62,000 bases of DNA, taken from Gnetum montanum (taxonomy: Eukaryota; Streptophyta; Gnetopsida; Gnetales; Gnetaceae). Shown one piece after another: positions 21,915-34,123 of the stretch. Location: assembly GCA_015680685.1 (NCBI GenBank), contig MNCI01005348.1, positions 78,745 to 140,744 on the forward strand, in the 5' to 3' direction. Within the stretch, counting starts at the first letter, position 1, and each line of letters starts with the position of its first letter. The notes beneath the pieces were generated by a model. The model was not told the DNA's origin. It was given only the letters and a program-made list of their open reading frames with translations, and ran no database searches. A program made the position numbers and the translations under genes.

Positions 21915-24245
21915 TGTTGGTGACCGTTTGGGACGCGACCGCCAACGAGTGTCCTCGAATAGGATTTAGGTGCCTGCTGATCTTTGGCAACACCAAGGCC
22001 CAGATACCTCTAAATAAACTTAGTAGTTAATATAAGTATTTGTGTGTGCTGTTGCAGCGTGCGGTTGTAAAATATGAAACAATTGCATTGTATGTAAACT
22101 ACAAATGACTTATCTTAAAGAGATTTAGCCAACTTTGTCAAGTACTATGAGTTGTTGAGAGTTTCTATTTTGTTCAATTACCTAGTCTACGCGGTCCTTA
22201 TAATACCTACTTGTAACAAATAAAATTTTGTAAAAACATTTGAGCACAACTTCGCGAATCTACTCCTAATTTTCCCTAGAGAAAGTGATAGTTCCACAAG
22301 AAAACTAGAAATAGAGCAAGATTCAATGAAAATAGATAGAAAAGAAAAGCATATTTGTGTAGACCTCAAATATTTAAACAAGATAAAATGACATGAGTAA
22401 ACACTTCACAATAAAGCTATCCCAAATTCAATATCTATGAATTGTTCAAACTTCCAAGGTGTAAATAAGAAATTTCTTCAAGACAATCCTATTATGCTAC
22501 CAAAAAATTGCTACGTAAACTACCACATACGAGACTCCATTTTGGCTAGATAATGGATGTCAACAATTAGATTCAACAGAACCTTTAAAATACTTGACAA
22601 TTTTTGATTAAAATACCACGGAGATTCACTTTAAAGATTAAAAGAAGCTATTCTGGTCCCATCAAAATACCAAAGATTTTTTGAACCCTCTTAACTATTG
22701 AATCGTTCAACAGCATGACTACAAGTAGAGGCTCTCTTACAACAATCCCAACAGCGGTTCTTATACGTTTCACAATAACCAAATTTACTGCTAAAATGCT
22801 CTTAATGCTTTTAAACACAAGTGCTTCTATGGAAAAATTTTAATAGAAATTTTCTATCGGGAAACAAAAACAATAAGAGTAATCTAAAAATCCCAAAATT
22901 ACTTGCCAAGGATGATACTAGCTAAACCACTAGCTAATCAACTTTAAAAAAATAAAAAAATATAAAACATAACTCACAGGACCATGACAAAGAGGCTGAA
23001 ATCTTTTATTTAGCAAGCCATTAAGCAATTGTTCATAATTTCTTCTTACAAGCTCTTCCCGGAATCCAAAGTATGTCTCCAAGTGAGAGCCCAAGTGCTA
23101 GCTAGTAGCCTTTCCAAAGTGTGATGTATCAAGTATCTTCTCTTAACTATGATAAGTGAGACCCTGTTCGTTAAATGTTTATGAGAAATATTTACAGAAG
23201 TGGGACATTGTTTCATGAATTCCCTGTTCGTTCACCCCTTACTGTTGTGCCTTAAACGTGGGTAAATCTTTGCTGTTTTGGCCAATGTGGTTTGTAAATT
23301 TGCTGCCCACTTGTACTATCTGGGTTCTATTTTTTTCTTTAAAAAAAATCAAGTTGTCAATTTCACAGCAATCGAAGGCACGTTCACAGATTTCTTTATG
23401 GCCCTGGTCATTTTGAATTAAATTTGCAATGTGCTTGGGCGCTTTTGAAAATTGGAGGTTCTTTATACCCAGTGTCGTACCTATGACCTCCTTGGCCAAC
23501 CCAACCATGAACGCTACATGTTTTTTCCATTTTGGATTGGTTATGAACTCTTTGGCTTGGTTTACGATGTTTTCCGCTGCTGAGAATGCCTTCTTGATTT
23601 TGCCAAACAGTCTATCTATGTTTGCATCTGCATCCATGAACAGTCTAGCATCTACATCTACATCCATGAACAGTCCAACGTTTGCATCTGCATTTGCGTT
23701 TGCATCTATATTCACCTCTGAGGAGAACTGTGCTTTGTTGAGGGACGACAACCCTGCTCTTTTTTCTTCTCCTCCTGTTTGTGTGGAGGTCAAAGCAATA
23801 CATGTAACCAGCATCAACATTGTTGCCTGCTTAGTAACTACCATATGTGTTTTCTTCATTCCTTCAGCTTGCTACTGATCTCTTTCTTGTCTAAGCTTTT
23901 ACATTGAGTTTGTAGTTCTTTGGAAATTATTTTCATATTATTTGAGGCAGAGCACAGATGCTTTGAACAAATATTGGTAGCCTGAAATACTATTTTCTAC
24001 CACCTTCTCCTACTTGTTCTTTACCAGTATCCAAGGATTTGCCAGTTATTCTATTTATTGTTTTCATTCATTCCATCTTTTCTTCCAATCCATCTCTTTT
24101 TCTTTTCTTTTTTTTTCCAAACAAGTGATAGGAATCAATACTTTTCAGATTACATCTTGCCATTTCAAATATTTGTATTGAAATATTTTGGAAATCTCAA
24201 TCATCTCATGTCTCTGTTCCATAAAATAGCTAAAATGTGCCAACA
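21915..24245 (-). repeat. 5' LTR of element B (contains LTR-borne ORF copy 2)
   Basis: 2331 bases from CCAACA (minus-strand end at 21915) to TGTTGGCAC (start at 24245). Outer parts match the 3' LTR; the middle (about 22236-23165) does not. It abuts the resumed RNase H frame of element A at 24246. Confidence 0.82.
23239..23859 (-). CDS. LTR-borne ORF, copy 2: 206-aa predicted secreted protein, unknown family
   Basis: Same length, position in the LTR and layout as copy 1 at 14510-15130: signal peptide (MKKTHMVVTKQATMLMLVT), Asp/Ala-rich repeat with LFMD words, basic helical part (FGKIKKAFSAAENIVNQAK) and ICERAFDCCEID. Both start and stop codons are kept and there is no indel between the copies. 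By eye I count about fifty base differences, most of them amino-acid changing, which is what neutral change after insertion would give. So the open frame mainly tells of selection before insertion, if at all. Antisense frames in the same place are shadows. Confidence 0.6.
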   Translation of the reverse strand: MKKTHMVVTKQATMLMLVTCIALTSTQTGGEEKRAGLSSLNKAQFSSEVNIDANANADANVGLFMDVDVDARLFMDADANIDRLFGKIKKAFSAAENIVNQAKEFITNPKWKKHVAFMVGLAKEVIGTTLGIKNLQFSKAPKHIANLIQNDQGHKEICERAFDCCEIDNLIFFKEKNRTQIVQVGSKFTNHIGQNSKDLPTFKAQQ

Positions 24246-24856
24246 ACATGGTTAAATATGAGGCATTTATACATGGGATCAAGCTAGCTCAATACTATGA
24301 CTTACCCAAATTTAAGATTTATAGTGATTCTCAACTAATAGTAAATCAAGTTAATGGAATTTTTGATAATAAATATGCCACCATAAAAGCATATAAAGCT
24401 TATATCCTTGCACTTTTTAAGGAATTTAAACACATATCCATTGAGCATGTCCCTAGAGAAGAAAATTATGTTCCTGATGCACTAGCCCAAATGGCTACTA
24501 CTTTAGATGTTCTTTTTAAACACAATGCTTGGGATTCAAAAATCATTATTGAAAAAGTTAAGTCTTATTCTATTCAAGATAACATCTTTTCTTTCCAAGT
24601 TTTTAATGATGATAATCATGTTTGTGAATTTTTATTTTCTAAGGGTGAATTTAGTGATCAATTCTTTAAAGTTTATCAAATTAATGAAGAAGTTATATCC
24701 AAAAATGTCATATTTTTAAATAAAAGCTCTCTTGAAATAGCAACTAGAGAAGCTTTATTTGATGACTTACATGCCAAAACAAAAGAAATATCCAAAAATA
24801 CTAATAGACAAATGTTAGCTAAAACAAAAACAATCCAAATTCAAAAGAAAGGATAA
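24246..24856 (+). pseudogene. Element A extra RNase H, C-terminal part, and linker to RT
   Basis: Resumes the domain cut at 12431: NMVKYEAFIHGIKLAQYYDL (catalytic Glu), KIYSDSQLIVNQVNG (Asp), ISIEHVPREENYVPDALAQM (last Asp region). From about 24520 a linker without known motifs leads to a stop at 24854, after which RT begins. This half is open for 202 codons. Confidence 0.85.
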
Positions 24857-24865
24857 TACTACCCT

Positions 24866-25714
24866 ATTAAAATAAGAGCTCATTTATATGCTGATGAAAA
24901 ACAAAAATTAATTAAATTGTTACATGAATTTAACAATGCTTTAGCTTGGACCTATGAGGATCTTAAAACTTTCAATCCTCTAGTGATGACACATACTATT
25001 TCCCTTAAACTTGAAACCAAGTCATTTAGACAAAAACATAGACCAATAAATCCGAAGATTGAAACCTTGATGAAAGCAAAAATTGATAAACTATTAGAAT
25101 CTAAGATCATTTACCCCATGAGACATTCAAGTTGGATATCAAACTTAGTGCCCATTAGGAAATGAACTGGTGAATTAAGGTTATGTATTGATTTTCGTAA
25201 CCTTAATACTTCTTGTACTAAGGATAATTATCCACCCCCTCTTATTGAGGAGCTATTGCAAATTGTGAATGGTGCTCAAATGTATTCCTTTTTAGATAGA
25301 TATTCAGGATATAATCATATCTTAGTGAGTAAGAAAGACTAGTATAAAACAACTTTTACAATAAAATGAGGAACTTTAATTGCCATTTGACCTCATAAAT
25401 GCTGGTTCAACCCTTCAAAGAGCTATGGACAAAATGTTTAAGGGGCTAATTAGGAAGTGCATTATAATTTACCTAGATGATTTAACTATTTTTTTCAAAG
25501 ATCAAGGTACACACCTTAGAGACATTCTAAATATTTTTATAAGATGTAGACAATTTGGCATCATTTTGAAGGTAAAGAAGTCCATCTTTGGTGTTCAAAG
25601 TAGTAAATTTCTTGGTCATATAGTAACTAAAGAAGGAATTATGATTAATCTAGAGCAGGAAAATGCAATTTTAGAAGTACCTTACCCTTTATCTAAGGCT
25701 AATCTAAGGGCTTT
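24866..25714 (+). pseudogene. Element A reverse transcriptase
   Basis: Motifs in order: AWTYEDLKTFNPLVMTH, WISNLVPIRK then a stop (TGA, Trp or Arg expected), GELRLCIDFRNLNTSC, YSFLDRYSGYNHI, then after a frame change DLINAGSTLQRAMDK, IIYLDDLTIFF (intact catalytic YLDD), SSKFLGHIVTKEG. The solo LTR at 25715 cuts it in the conserved LRAF-LGKI segment. Several stops (about 25163, 25340, 25367) show that it is dead although the active site remains. Confidence 0.85.
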
Positions 25715-26532
25715 TGATGAGTGGTGAGGTACCCCTACACTCAACCATACAAATACGAGCATTTCACGCACGATCCGGTTGAACTCCACAGACGGACTAG
25801 TTGTGGTATCCAGACAGTTACTCGTAGATCGCAGTTCGCTGTCTTCCCACCCAGACTAGTATTAGCTTTGTCACGTATGGTTTAGTCCAGAGTGAGGTGT
25901 ATGATGTGTTCCTACACTAATGCTACTCCTGGGTATGATGGTAAATAATGTCAACTAAGCTAGGAGGGCAGATGAGAGAGAATCTAAACTAGCCTAAGTG
26001 TGATGAGCATCCGTTCCCTAATCATCCATACACATCTTAGACCTCGTGTACAACTACCACTAGGATTATCAAACACATGGCCTAGGTACGCTACTGGTTA
26101 CCAAGTAGTCACACTTAAATGCTCATGATTAAGTTGTGCTCATTCCGCATTACTAGGAGATAAGGGTAGAGAGATATTAACTAAGGAAGCAGTAAATAAC
26201 AATAATAATTAAATAAATAATTAAGCTAAGTGGATGCTGCAATGATGAAGTAATCTTGATTTTTATTGTTAGTCATGTACATGTCCAAGTACATCACACA
26301 GAAATAAGGATGTCGTACAATTACAATCATGACACTATGGGCATGCACTGAGAGAAAAAGGATTGAGAGGAAAAAACTAACGTACTAAAAACTATTGAAA
26401 ACTTAACAACTTAAAAACTTCCTACCAAATCTACCTACCTCTTATTTATAGATGAGGAGATAGGTTGCGATATCGCGTACGCGATATCATGGATGTGATA
26501 TCATAGTCAACAATTTATGACTCATCAGCTTT
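25710..26532 (-). mobile_element. Solo LTR of an Athila-like element (D/E family) with 5-bp target duplication
   Basis: Solo LTR at 25715-26527, minus orientation, starting TGATGAGTGGTGAGG and ending ATGACTCATCA on the plus strand, flanked by GCTTT at 25710-25714 and 26528-26532. It matches the LTR of element D (shared TAGGGGTACCTCGCCACTCA and the CTCATCA tip). No internal sequence remains, as after unequal recombination between two LTRs. Removing it rejoins the reading frame of element A. Confidence 0.92.
26441..26488 (-). promoter_or_regulatory. TATA box and 20-bp palindrome in the solo LTR
   Basis: CTATAAATAAG on the minus strand (about 26441-26451) is a TATA box in the place where D has TTTATAAATAAG. 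Just upstream lies the perfect palindrome GATATCGCGTACGCGATATC (26469-26488). The D and E LTRs have related GATATCAT words. Possibly a transcription-factor site; inferred only. Confidence 0.55.
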
Positions 26533-27090
26533 CTTTGGGAAAATTAATTTTGTTAGATGATTTATTCCTATCTATGCTGAATTAGTTAGACCATTAAATG
26601 AGATGCTTAAGAAAGACAGTAATATCCATTGGACAAATGAAAGAAAGAATGCTTTCCTTGATATTAAAGAGGCAATTATAGATGCTCCTATGCTAGCTTT
26701 TCCTTGGTATGAAAACTATTTCCTCTTATATGCTTTTTCTAGCGATGTTACTATCATTACTATCTTAACCTAAGGTGTAGTTGATCAAGGTGAAAGGCCT
26801 ATAACTTTGATGTCTGCACCTTTGAAAAATGCGGAATTAAAATACTTACCAATAGAAAAACAATTGTATGCTATGATTAAAGCCATGAAGAAATTTCACT
26901 ACTATTTGTTAAATGCAAAAGTTTTTGTCATTTTCCCTAATCTAGCCACCATTGCATTAGCCAAATTACAAAATCCTAGTGAAAATTGGTTCACATGGAT
27001 TATGAAATTACAAGAGTTTGATATTTAATGGAAAGTAGCCAAGCTAGTTAGCAGGAGTGGCCTTGCCAAGCTAATAGCCAAAGCTTGAAC
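26528..27090 (+). pseudogene. Element A RNase H following RT
   Basis: After the solo LTR the frame gives FFGKINFVR, a stop, FIPIYAELVRPLNEMLKKDS, FLLYAFSSDVTIITILT, a stop, and KYLPIEKQLYAMIKAMKKFH. This is the usual Ty3/Gypsy RNase H with its connection region. It frays after QEFDI at about 27028. Confidence 0.8.
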
Positions 27091-27329
27091 TTTAGAAAGT
27101 TGTGAAGCACCCAAAGATAAAGAATCCATCCCACTTCCCATATTGTCCCTCATTGAGGAAAATAATATCCCATGTGCTCCTAATTGATTACATGATCCAT
27201 GGTATGGTGATATTAAATTTTGTTTAACCTTTCACTATTGTCCTTTTGATTTACCTAAATATAGAAGAAAGCTTTTAGTGTCTAAATGTTCTAAGTTTTC
27301 TTTAATTAGTGATTAATTATTTAGGAAAA

Positions 27330-28460
27330 ACATCCAAGGGATATACCTTAAATGTTTAAACCAAGAACAAGCTAATGATGCTTTAAAGTAGCTTCATGAG
27401 GAAGGACATATAGGATACCATTCATTAATACATACAATTACTTAAGCAAGTTACTATTGGCCCCACTATGATCAGCGATGCTTACAACCTAGTTAAAACT
27501 TGTGTACAATGTGAAATGTTTAAAGGTAAAGATTCTAAGAGTTCAGCCTCTTTACAACCTATAATAGAAACAAGACCATTTACACAATGGGCTTTAGATT
27601 TTATTGGAGTGATCAACCCATTATCAACAACCTAACATAAGTTTATTTTAATAGGTACTGATTATTGCACACATTGGTTGGAAGCAAAAGTAACTAAAAC
27701 TACAACATCTTGTGAAGTTATTCACTTTTTAGAAAATGAGATAATTTCTTGATATGGATGTCGTTATGCTTTAATAGCAGATAGTGGACCCACCTTCATC
27801 TTTATAGAGTTTACAAATTGGACTAGGGAACATAATATCATTGTCAAGGCTATAACTGAATATTATCCTCAAGGTAATGGTTTAGCTGAGTTATCCAATA
27901 AAATTATAATAGATATAATTAAGAAGATGACTCAAAATCCATGAACTTGGCATGAATAATTAAAATGGGCAGTATGGGTAGATAGAGTTTGCTATAAATA
28001 ATCAATGAAAGCTACACCATATGATTTAGTATATGGATAAGAACCAATATTACCAATAAATTTACAAATCCCTACATATTATTTTTTCTTGGATTATCTA
28101 CTAACTGATAAACAATTAATTTCATGCACATATGATCTTTGGAATTTAGAACTTAAAAGGGTCAAAGCAATTGAAAATCTATTTAGTTATCAACAAATTG
28201 TTAAAAGATGATTTGATAAGAAGTATGCAACTAGAGGTTTTCAAGTCAGTGATCTAGTCCTTAAGAGAGATAAGGCATTTGGTCAAACTGGTCCTCAAAC
28301 TAAGTTTTCTCCTATGCGGTTAGGCCTATACTAAGTTATAGATGTCATTGGTCCCAATGTTTACAAAATTGCTAATTTACAAGGATACAAGCTAACTAGA
28401 AATTTTAATGTATTTCATTTAAAGCATTTCTACTCAAGTGCCCCTCGAGAACACTGGTAG
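27330..28460 (+). pseudogene. Element A integrase
   Basis: HEEGHIGYHSL (zinc-binding His pair), CVQCEMFKGK (Cys pair), ALDFIGVINPL (first Asp region), DSGPTFIFIEFTNWTREH (second Asp), YYPQGNGLAELSNK (Glu), QVSDLVLKRDKAFG and YKLTRNFNVFHLKHF at the end. Frameshifts and stops are scattered through. No chromodomain is visible. Confidence 0.82.
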
Positions 28461-29243
28461 ATCCCTAGTGTTATGCTTTTTTCTCATTTTTCATGCATTT
28501 CATTGTATATAGTTGCATTTGCATATTTTCTTTGCATTTTCTCATGCATGTTAAGTATACCATTGTCTCTTTCTTAGCATTTTGGTTTTGGTTTGATCTC
28601 TTTGTGCTTTTCAAAATGATTTTAATAATAATTATGATCATTTGAGTTGCAAGACATTGGATCATCATAACACCATTTGCAAATAATGCAAGTATAATGT
28701 TTTGTATGGTATTCATGTTATATCATATTACTATAGAATAAAATCTCCTTTATATGACATATTTTATAATCATATGATGCTTCCTAGTCTATTTCATGGT
28801 ATTGGTTTTATTAGTTATGTTGGACTATGAAGGATGGGATTTGTGCTAACTTATTATGTTATTATCATGATCATGTGAATGTAGAACATGTAAGATTGGA
28901 GAATAGTTAGCCATAATCATTAGGTGATCTTAGAAAATTTCATTTCCCTCTCATCAGCCCTAGCCCTCAAGAGTGAAGCTCCATGGGTATCCTATGAGCA
29001 ATAGGGTGAAGTATGTTTCTCTCCACTTGAGAGTCCTTAGCCACCCATGAGACTCTATGATGCCATCTAGCTTATAATTAAAGGCACATACACAAGGGTT
29101 GAATTGCACCATGGGCAAAGTTTCTGAAAGGACCTTGTTCATTGGTAATCCTCACCCTAGCCTCCATTCCCTTTCAACCCATTTCCCATATATATATATA
29201 AATTCTTCTCATCGCTCTTCATCATCCCCATCTATTTTCCCCT
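28461..29243. other. Untranslated region after integrase of element A, possible U3
   Basis: No gene. A TATATATATATAAATTC stretch at about 29192-29208 followed by a pyrimidine-rich zone looks like an LTR core promoter. If so, the 3' LTR starts upstream of 29244. No clear polypurine tract is visible. Confidence 0.4.
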
Positions 29244-29812
29244 GCATATTCCCCATACAACCAGCCGTTGCAAACTAAGTCATGATTCAGATCAGGAATT
29301 TTCGTTTTCAATACAATGGTTACGTGTCCATGAAGGAGTTATGGTCCCCTTAAAAACGGGACCGTTGGGTCATCCACAGCTGCTGTGATGGCTTTCGTTT
29401 GCGTGGACCTCTTCGTTCATCCTGCTAGTAAGGATTGAAGGAATCCAAGTCGGAGTTTCTGAAGAGCAGGGCAAGCAAAAAAATGTTGCTTTTACCATTT
29501 CTACAAGGAAGTGCTTTGGTGATGGCTTTGTGAGTACGTTTGCAGGCTGTGGAAAAAATCGAGCGAATTTGTATTCCCAAAAAATTGCTATACATCCGTA
29601 CAGCGTAAGCTAGAGCAACTGGCCCCACACTGACCAGGAGCATTAGCCCCGAATCCCCCATGAACCCTCCCCCCAATGTGGGCATCCCTGTTGGCATGCA
29701 GCCAGTCCCCTCCTTTATCATTAACTAGAGCGCAAACCCGAACCAGGCCTTACCCAGGTGTTTCCCTCCCCCCCACCCCCCACTAACTTTTGGAGGGATT
29801 GTGGCTGGAGTT

Positions 29813-30767
29813 TCAATTCTCTTCGACTGTTTGCGGTCTTGGAATCGGCTGCCCTGGGCTTGCCGCCAGGTGCCGTATGTTTTCCTCTATTATCTGGGCA
29901 ATGCCCATCATATGGTCTTTGATAACATCTTCAATCGAAAGCAGCGTCTGGATTTGCGACTGCGGGGGGAGTGACGGACTATTAGGATGTTGCCCCCTTG
30001 TTTTGTTTGTGGGGCTATCCTTTGTCTTTGGCTCCTCACCCTCCAGCACCTGCCCCTACCCATCCCACCCATTTTGAGCATCATGAAGGACCCTGGGGAG
30101 CGTAATCGAGGCCCTGTTCTCAGCCGCAGTACCCTCCTCACGGTATTTGCTCCTCCTCCTTGTGCATTGCTACCTCTACATCAGACGGGGCATCAGTTGG
30201 AGTGGCAGAACAAGGGTTCCTGCTAGCCACAGAGCTTGGATCACCACCAGGTATCTACTTAGATGCCCCAACTGTAGAGACTCCCAGAGGAACAGCGGAA
30301 GGTTGATGGGAGTCTCAGTACGCATGCACTGGAGGAACCAGAAGTGCACCCCATTCAGTTTGTGGTGTGAGCCTGACTGAATGAAGCACCTCTTCACCCA
30401 ACTTTGCCGCGGCCCTCCAGTTAGGCGGGAGGGCCATCCCCTGTATGTGTCCACTAGTTGTCCTAGGGATGGGGCCCTGGAAGAATTCTGCCATCGTAGT
30501 GTGTGATCCCATGATCGGGGGAATATGGTCACTCTTGGCGAGCACCCCAATCACGGTAGCCACCGTGTCGATAGTGACCAGGATTTGGCGCCCCCGGAAC
30601 ATGGTAACCTCACCCCCCAGTTCACGTAGAATGGTTGGGTATCCATTTCTGGATCGGCCACGATGCGTGGCACCATGTAGGTCCACCCCATTCGTAAAAC
30701 CTAGCGCCAGAGATTTGGTCAATTTTGGAGAGCAGTGACGGGAGGCTTGAGGTGAGCGTGCGTACAC
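29813..30767 (-). pseudogene. Unrecognised GC-rich reading frames downstream of the LINE
   Basis: Minus-strand frame 30767-30315 reads TILRELGGEVTMFRGRQILV and later VIGVLAKSDHIPP and ALPPNWRAAAKLGEEVLHSV. A shifted frame continues with TETPINLPLFLWESLQ, and 30049-29813 gives SIEDVIKDHMMGIAQIIEEN. The pattern (FRGR ... I-VLG-like, then a helical part) recalls loosely the plant transposon-associated proteins found in some large retroelements, but I cannot assign it. It could be a 3' extension of the LINE, captured DNA or a separate element. Confidence 0.3.
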
Positions 30768-31655
30768 ATTGTCGTAGTAATTTCATGCCAGAGTCTACGA
30801 AACCTGCAGGTAAGCATGGCTAGTGGTGGAGGGGCCATCCCTTTAAAGACTTAATCATTCCTGGCCTGCAATAGGATCCACAATGCCGCCAGCATCAATG
30901 AATTGCCAGAGAACTCGGGCGGGGGTAGACCGGCCATACACTAGAATTGCCTAGCCACGTGGCACTCATGCACGAAGTGCTGCAGCGTTTCTATGTACTG
31001 ATTGCACAACAGGAAATTGATACTGATGGGTAGGCCATGTGCCTATAGCTGCGCACAAACAGGGATTGCCTGTGGAGGATCAGCCACCCAAAAGTTTTGA
31101 TGTTTTCTAGCAATATGGCTTTCCATAGTCACATCCACCGGGGTTTAGTTGGGAATTATCGTTGAAGCAGCTACCAAGGGGCAGGGTGACCTCATTCTCA
31201 TTTTCTAGCGATCTGACATGGGCACAGAGTTGTTGCCACACCTATGAATCGGAGATGGCAGCCTCCTAGAGATGATATTTTTGTCGAACGATTTGCACCC
31301 ACAAGGAGGGGTTGTCGGATGTCAAAGAAAGTTGCTGCAGAAGCCTTTGCCTTCCTAAGGCAGCCTCTATCGCAAACAGTAGAATGCCCACCCCCGCCCC
31401 TAGCGGGGCAGGGGCACATGGTTTTGTCCCAAGCCATGAGGTGTATCTTTTTCCCTCCCTTGTCTCCTAACCACATGAAATCCCTGAGGATCGAGTGGAT
31501 TTTCCTGATAACTCCAGAGGGCGGGGTGTCCATCGAGGCAACAAACCTGGCCATGGCCCCCAACATTGTTGATGCCAACACGATTTTCCCTCTTTGGGAC
31601 ATGAACCTATTAAACAGTGTGTTGTGCATTTTTGAATTTTTATTATCAGGGCCTG

Positions 31656-32600
31656 CTAGGTTTGTTGTCGGTGCCAATTGTGGATGGGGATGCCCAGGTA
31701 CATGTCCTCCATCCCCTCGGGTAGAATCCCCAGAATCTGGATGACCTTGCTACGCACGTAAGGATGAGTGTGTGTGAGATACAACGCAGATTTCCTCGGG
31801 TTGGGGACTAGCCCCACTTCACGCTGCAGCCTATTCAATGCCCGCATCAGTGCCCTGGCCTGCGACACGGCTGCACGGGTAAAAATCATCGTGTCGTCCA
31901 CATAATGGGTGGTTAAATAGGGAATGTCGTGCATGTTCAGTCCCTGGAACCCTTCTTTGGTGCAATAGATTTGTAGGAGGTCCATCACCATCAGGAATAG
32001 GAGCAGGGAGAGAGGGTCTCCTTGTTAGAGCCTGCGACCGATGCCATGAAAACCCCATAGATGTCCATCTATGTCCAGCGAGTACTGCCCACCCCATTGG
32101 ATCTGCAGACAAATATCAACAAACATTTTATCAAATCCTTTTGCTTGTAACACTGTCCTAAGGGCAGCCCAGCTCACGGAGTCGTAGGCTTTAGTAATGT
32201 CTAACTTTATGTAGAGCCCTGGTAATCTGGCAGCCTTAAGGAAGCACTAAATTTCCTGCAAGAGCAGGACCTGATCCTGTAAATGTTAGCCTTTCACAAA
32301 CACGGCCTGGTTTTGTCCCACTAGCCACGGCATGAGAGGCCACATCCTGGTAACCACCATCCATGAAAATAACCTTAAAAGGAAGTTGCAGACTCCGATG
32401 GGTCCGAAATGCCCAGGAGATGTGGGGTTCTCCATATTCGGTAGCAGAACCACTCGGGAGTAGTTGATTTTCTTGCACACTTGTTGCCATGCTAGCATGC
32501 AATTGAAGGCATCCAGTAGGTTTGCCCCTAGCACATCCTTGAATTCACGAAAGAATTTGATGGGCCACCCATCTGGCCATGGGGCTTTATCGGCCGGCAT
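31656..32600 (-). pseudogene. LINE reverse transcriptase core
   Basis: Segments 32600-32286 (GPDG-like motif as WPDGWPIKF, YSRVVLLPNMENPTSPGHF, GQNQAVFVKG) and 31991-31656 (GLNMHDIPYLTTHYVDDTMI, VGLVPNPRKSALYLT, MYLGIPI) are the start and catalytic part of a plant LINE RT. They are separated by frameshifts. The YVDD box is intact. Confidence 0.82.
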
Positions 32601-33739
32601 GTTGCAGAGTGTGATTTGGAGCTCACACCGTGAGAAAGGTTGTAGAAGGCGTAGGTTGTCTTCGGCGTTGAGAACCTTCAGTATTGGGACAGAGATGGGA
32701 TCTATGGATTGTCATTGCCAGATTTGTTGCCAGTACTGCAACAATTTATCTGCACCGGATTGTGAGTGGGGTTGTTCCCCTTGCGTGAGGCCGTGCATCA
32801 TTCACTATGCATATTGGTGGGTCCCGTGGTGTGCCTTAGCCACAACGAAAAAGAATTTTGTGTGTCGGTTGTCGACCTGTAGCCACTGCATGCAGGCCCG
32901 TTGGTGCCAATACTCTTCCTCCTCGCGTTGCAGGATTTGTAGCTTAGCCAAAAGGGCAAGCTCCTCATGCATGTGATCAACCCCGTGCTCTTGCTGGTTC
33001 TGGATGTCCTACAGTTTGGCTTGTATCTAGAGTTGGTAATCCTTAAAGCTATATTAATCCACGGTGACAAGGGTTTTAATTTGTCGTTTGATGGCCCTTA
33101 ACCCATGCTTAAGAAAGTCACGCAGTTCCATCTTGTCCTTGTACCCCTGCCAGATGGAATGAACCAGTTCACCTAACCATGGCTTGTTCAGCTAGGTACG
33201 CTCGAATCGGAATGGGTGCGGAGCCCGAGACATGTCCTTCTCCAACTAGCACAGGATGGGTCGATGGTCTAAGGCCACCCGAATGTATCCGTACACGTGA
33301 ATGTCCTAGTCAGCCAACAGTGAGTTGCTGACCCACACCGAGTCGATCCAGGATTGTACACGGGCGGCACCCTGCTTACGATTGCTCCAAGTGTACATGC
33401 ACCCAACAATCTCCATGTCAGTGAGGCCTGTGCTCTACAGTAGCGCCAAGCACTCGGAAGCCCCTGGAGGCTCTGTTGCACTATCCCCGGTCTTCCCCCA
33501 GCGGTAGAGCCATTGATTGAAGTCTCCAATTAGGAGCCAGTAGGAGTCGCGGGGACTAGCCCTGCAACTCGAGACAGTTCTCAAAGGCGGTCCTTCCACC
33601 CCTGGGAGCCATAGACGTTGGTGACCCAAACATCTGGACCCAGCAAGTGTACTATGATGCACTAGTCAGACATATCCAGTAAATATGAGGCCACCCTAGT
33701 GAGGACCCCCACCAGCAAATTTTTGAACTGGACCCAGAC

Positions 33740-34123
33740 CTACTCCTCGCGTAGGTCAGTGTCTAGCACCAGTTCCTCCACCCGATCTGCGGATTGTAGG
33801 GACCGCCACACGCAAAATTGCGCAAACCCCAGGGGGTCCATTGCCACGGTGAATTGGTCGAATTTGATAAAGTCTCCGAACAATGCAGCGAGCAACTGTA
33901 GGAACTCTGTCGTCCAGTATTCTAGGGGAAGGCCGTGTAGCCGCACCAAAACTAGTGCCAGTTCAAATAGAGTCTGATCTCGGTGCACCCCTAGGCACCA
34001 GGGAGCCAGCGCTAATCCTTGGGCCCCATAAAACCAAGGCCCACCCACCGGGACACGCTCCTTGTCCTCCACCGAGGCGAAATAGAATAGGAGACGATCA
34101 CCCACCAGGCATTTGACCATCAC
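33740..34123 (-). pseudogene. LINE ORF1: DUF4283-like domain
   Basis: Open stretch of 127 codons. Motifs MMVKCLVGDRLLFYF, VGGPWFYGAQGLALAPW, LVRLHGLPLEYWTTEF and ALFGDFIKFDQFTVA follow the DUF4283 pattern usual in the ORF1 of plant L1-type elements, where it precedes a CCHC knuckle. The knuckle is missing here because of the deletion towards the endonuclease. Confidence 0.75.

Larger units (their letters stand above)
12432..24245 (-). mobile_element. Element B: Tat-like Ty3/Gypsy retrotransposon nested in element A
   Basis: Minus-strand element. 5' LTR 21915-24245, PBS about 21891-21910, gag 21565-20290, protease remnant 20266-20155, extra RNase H 20010-19487, RT and RNase H 19423-17990, integrase 17973-16711, a further reading frame 16240-15865, a purine-rich tract beside 15517, and 3' LTR 15516-12432. 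LTR tips are TGTTGGCAC and CCAACA. It lies exactly inside the RNase H reading frame of element A. The target duplication is not clean (AATAT against AACAT is the best candidate). Stops and frameshifts in pol show that it is inactive. Confidence 0.85.

Noticed and set aside
30147-30738. Plus-strand frames opposite the unassigned GC-rich frames
   Set aside because: GC-rich antisense shadows; minus-strand reading agrees with the LINE orientation.
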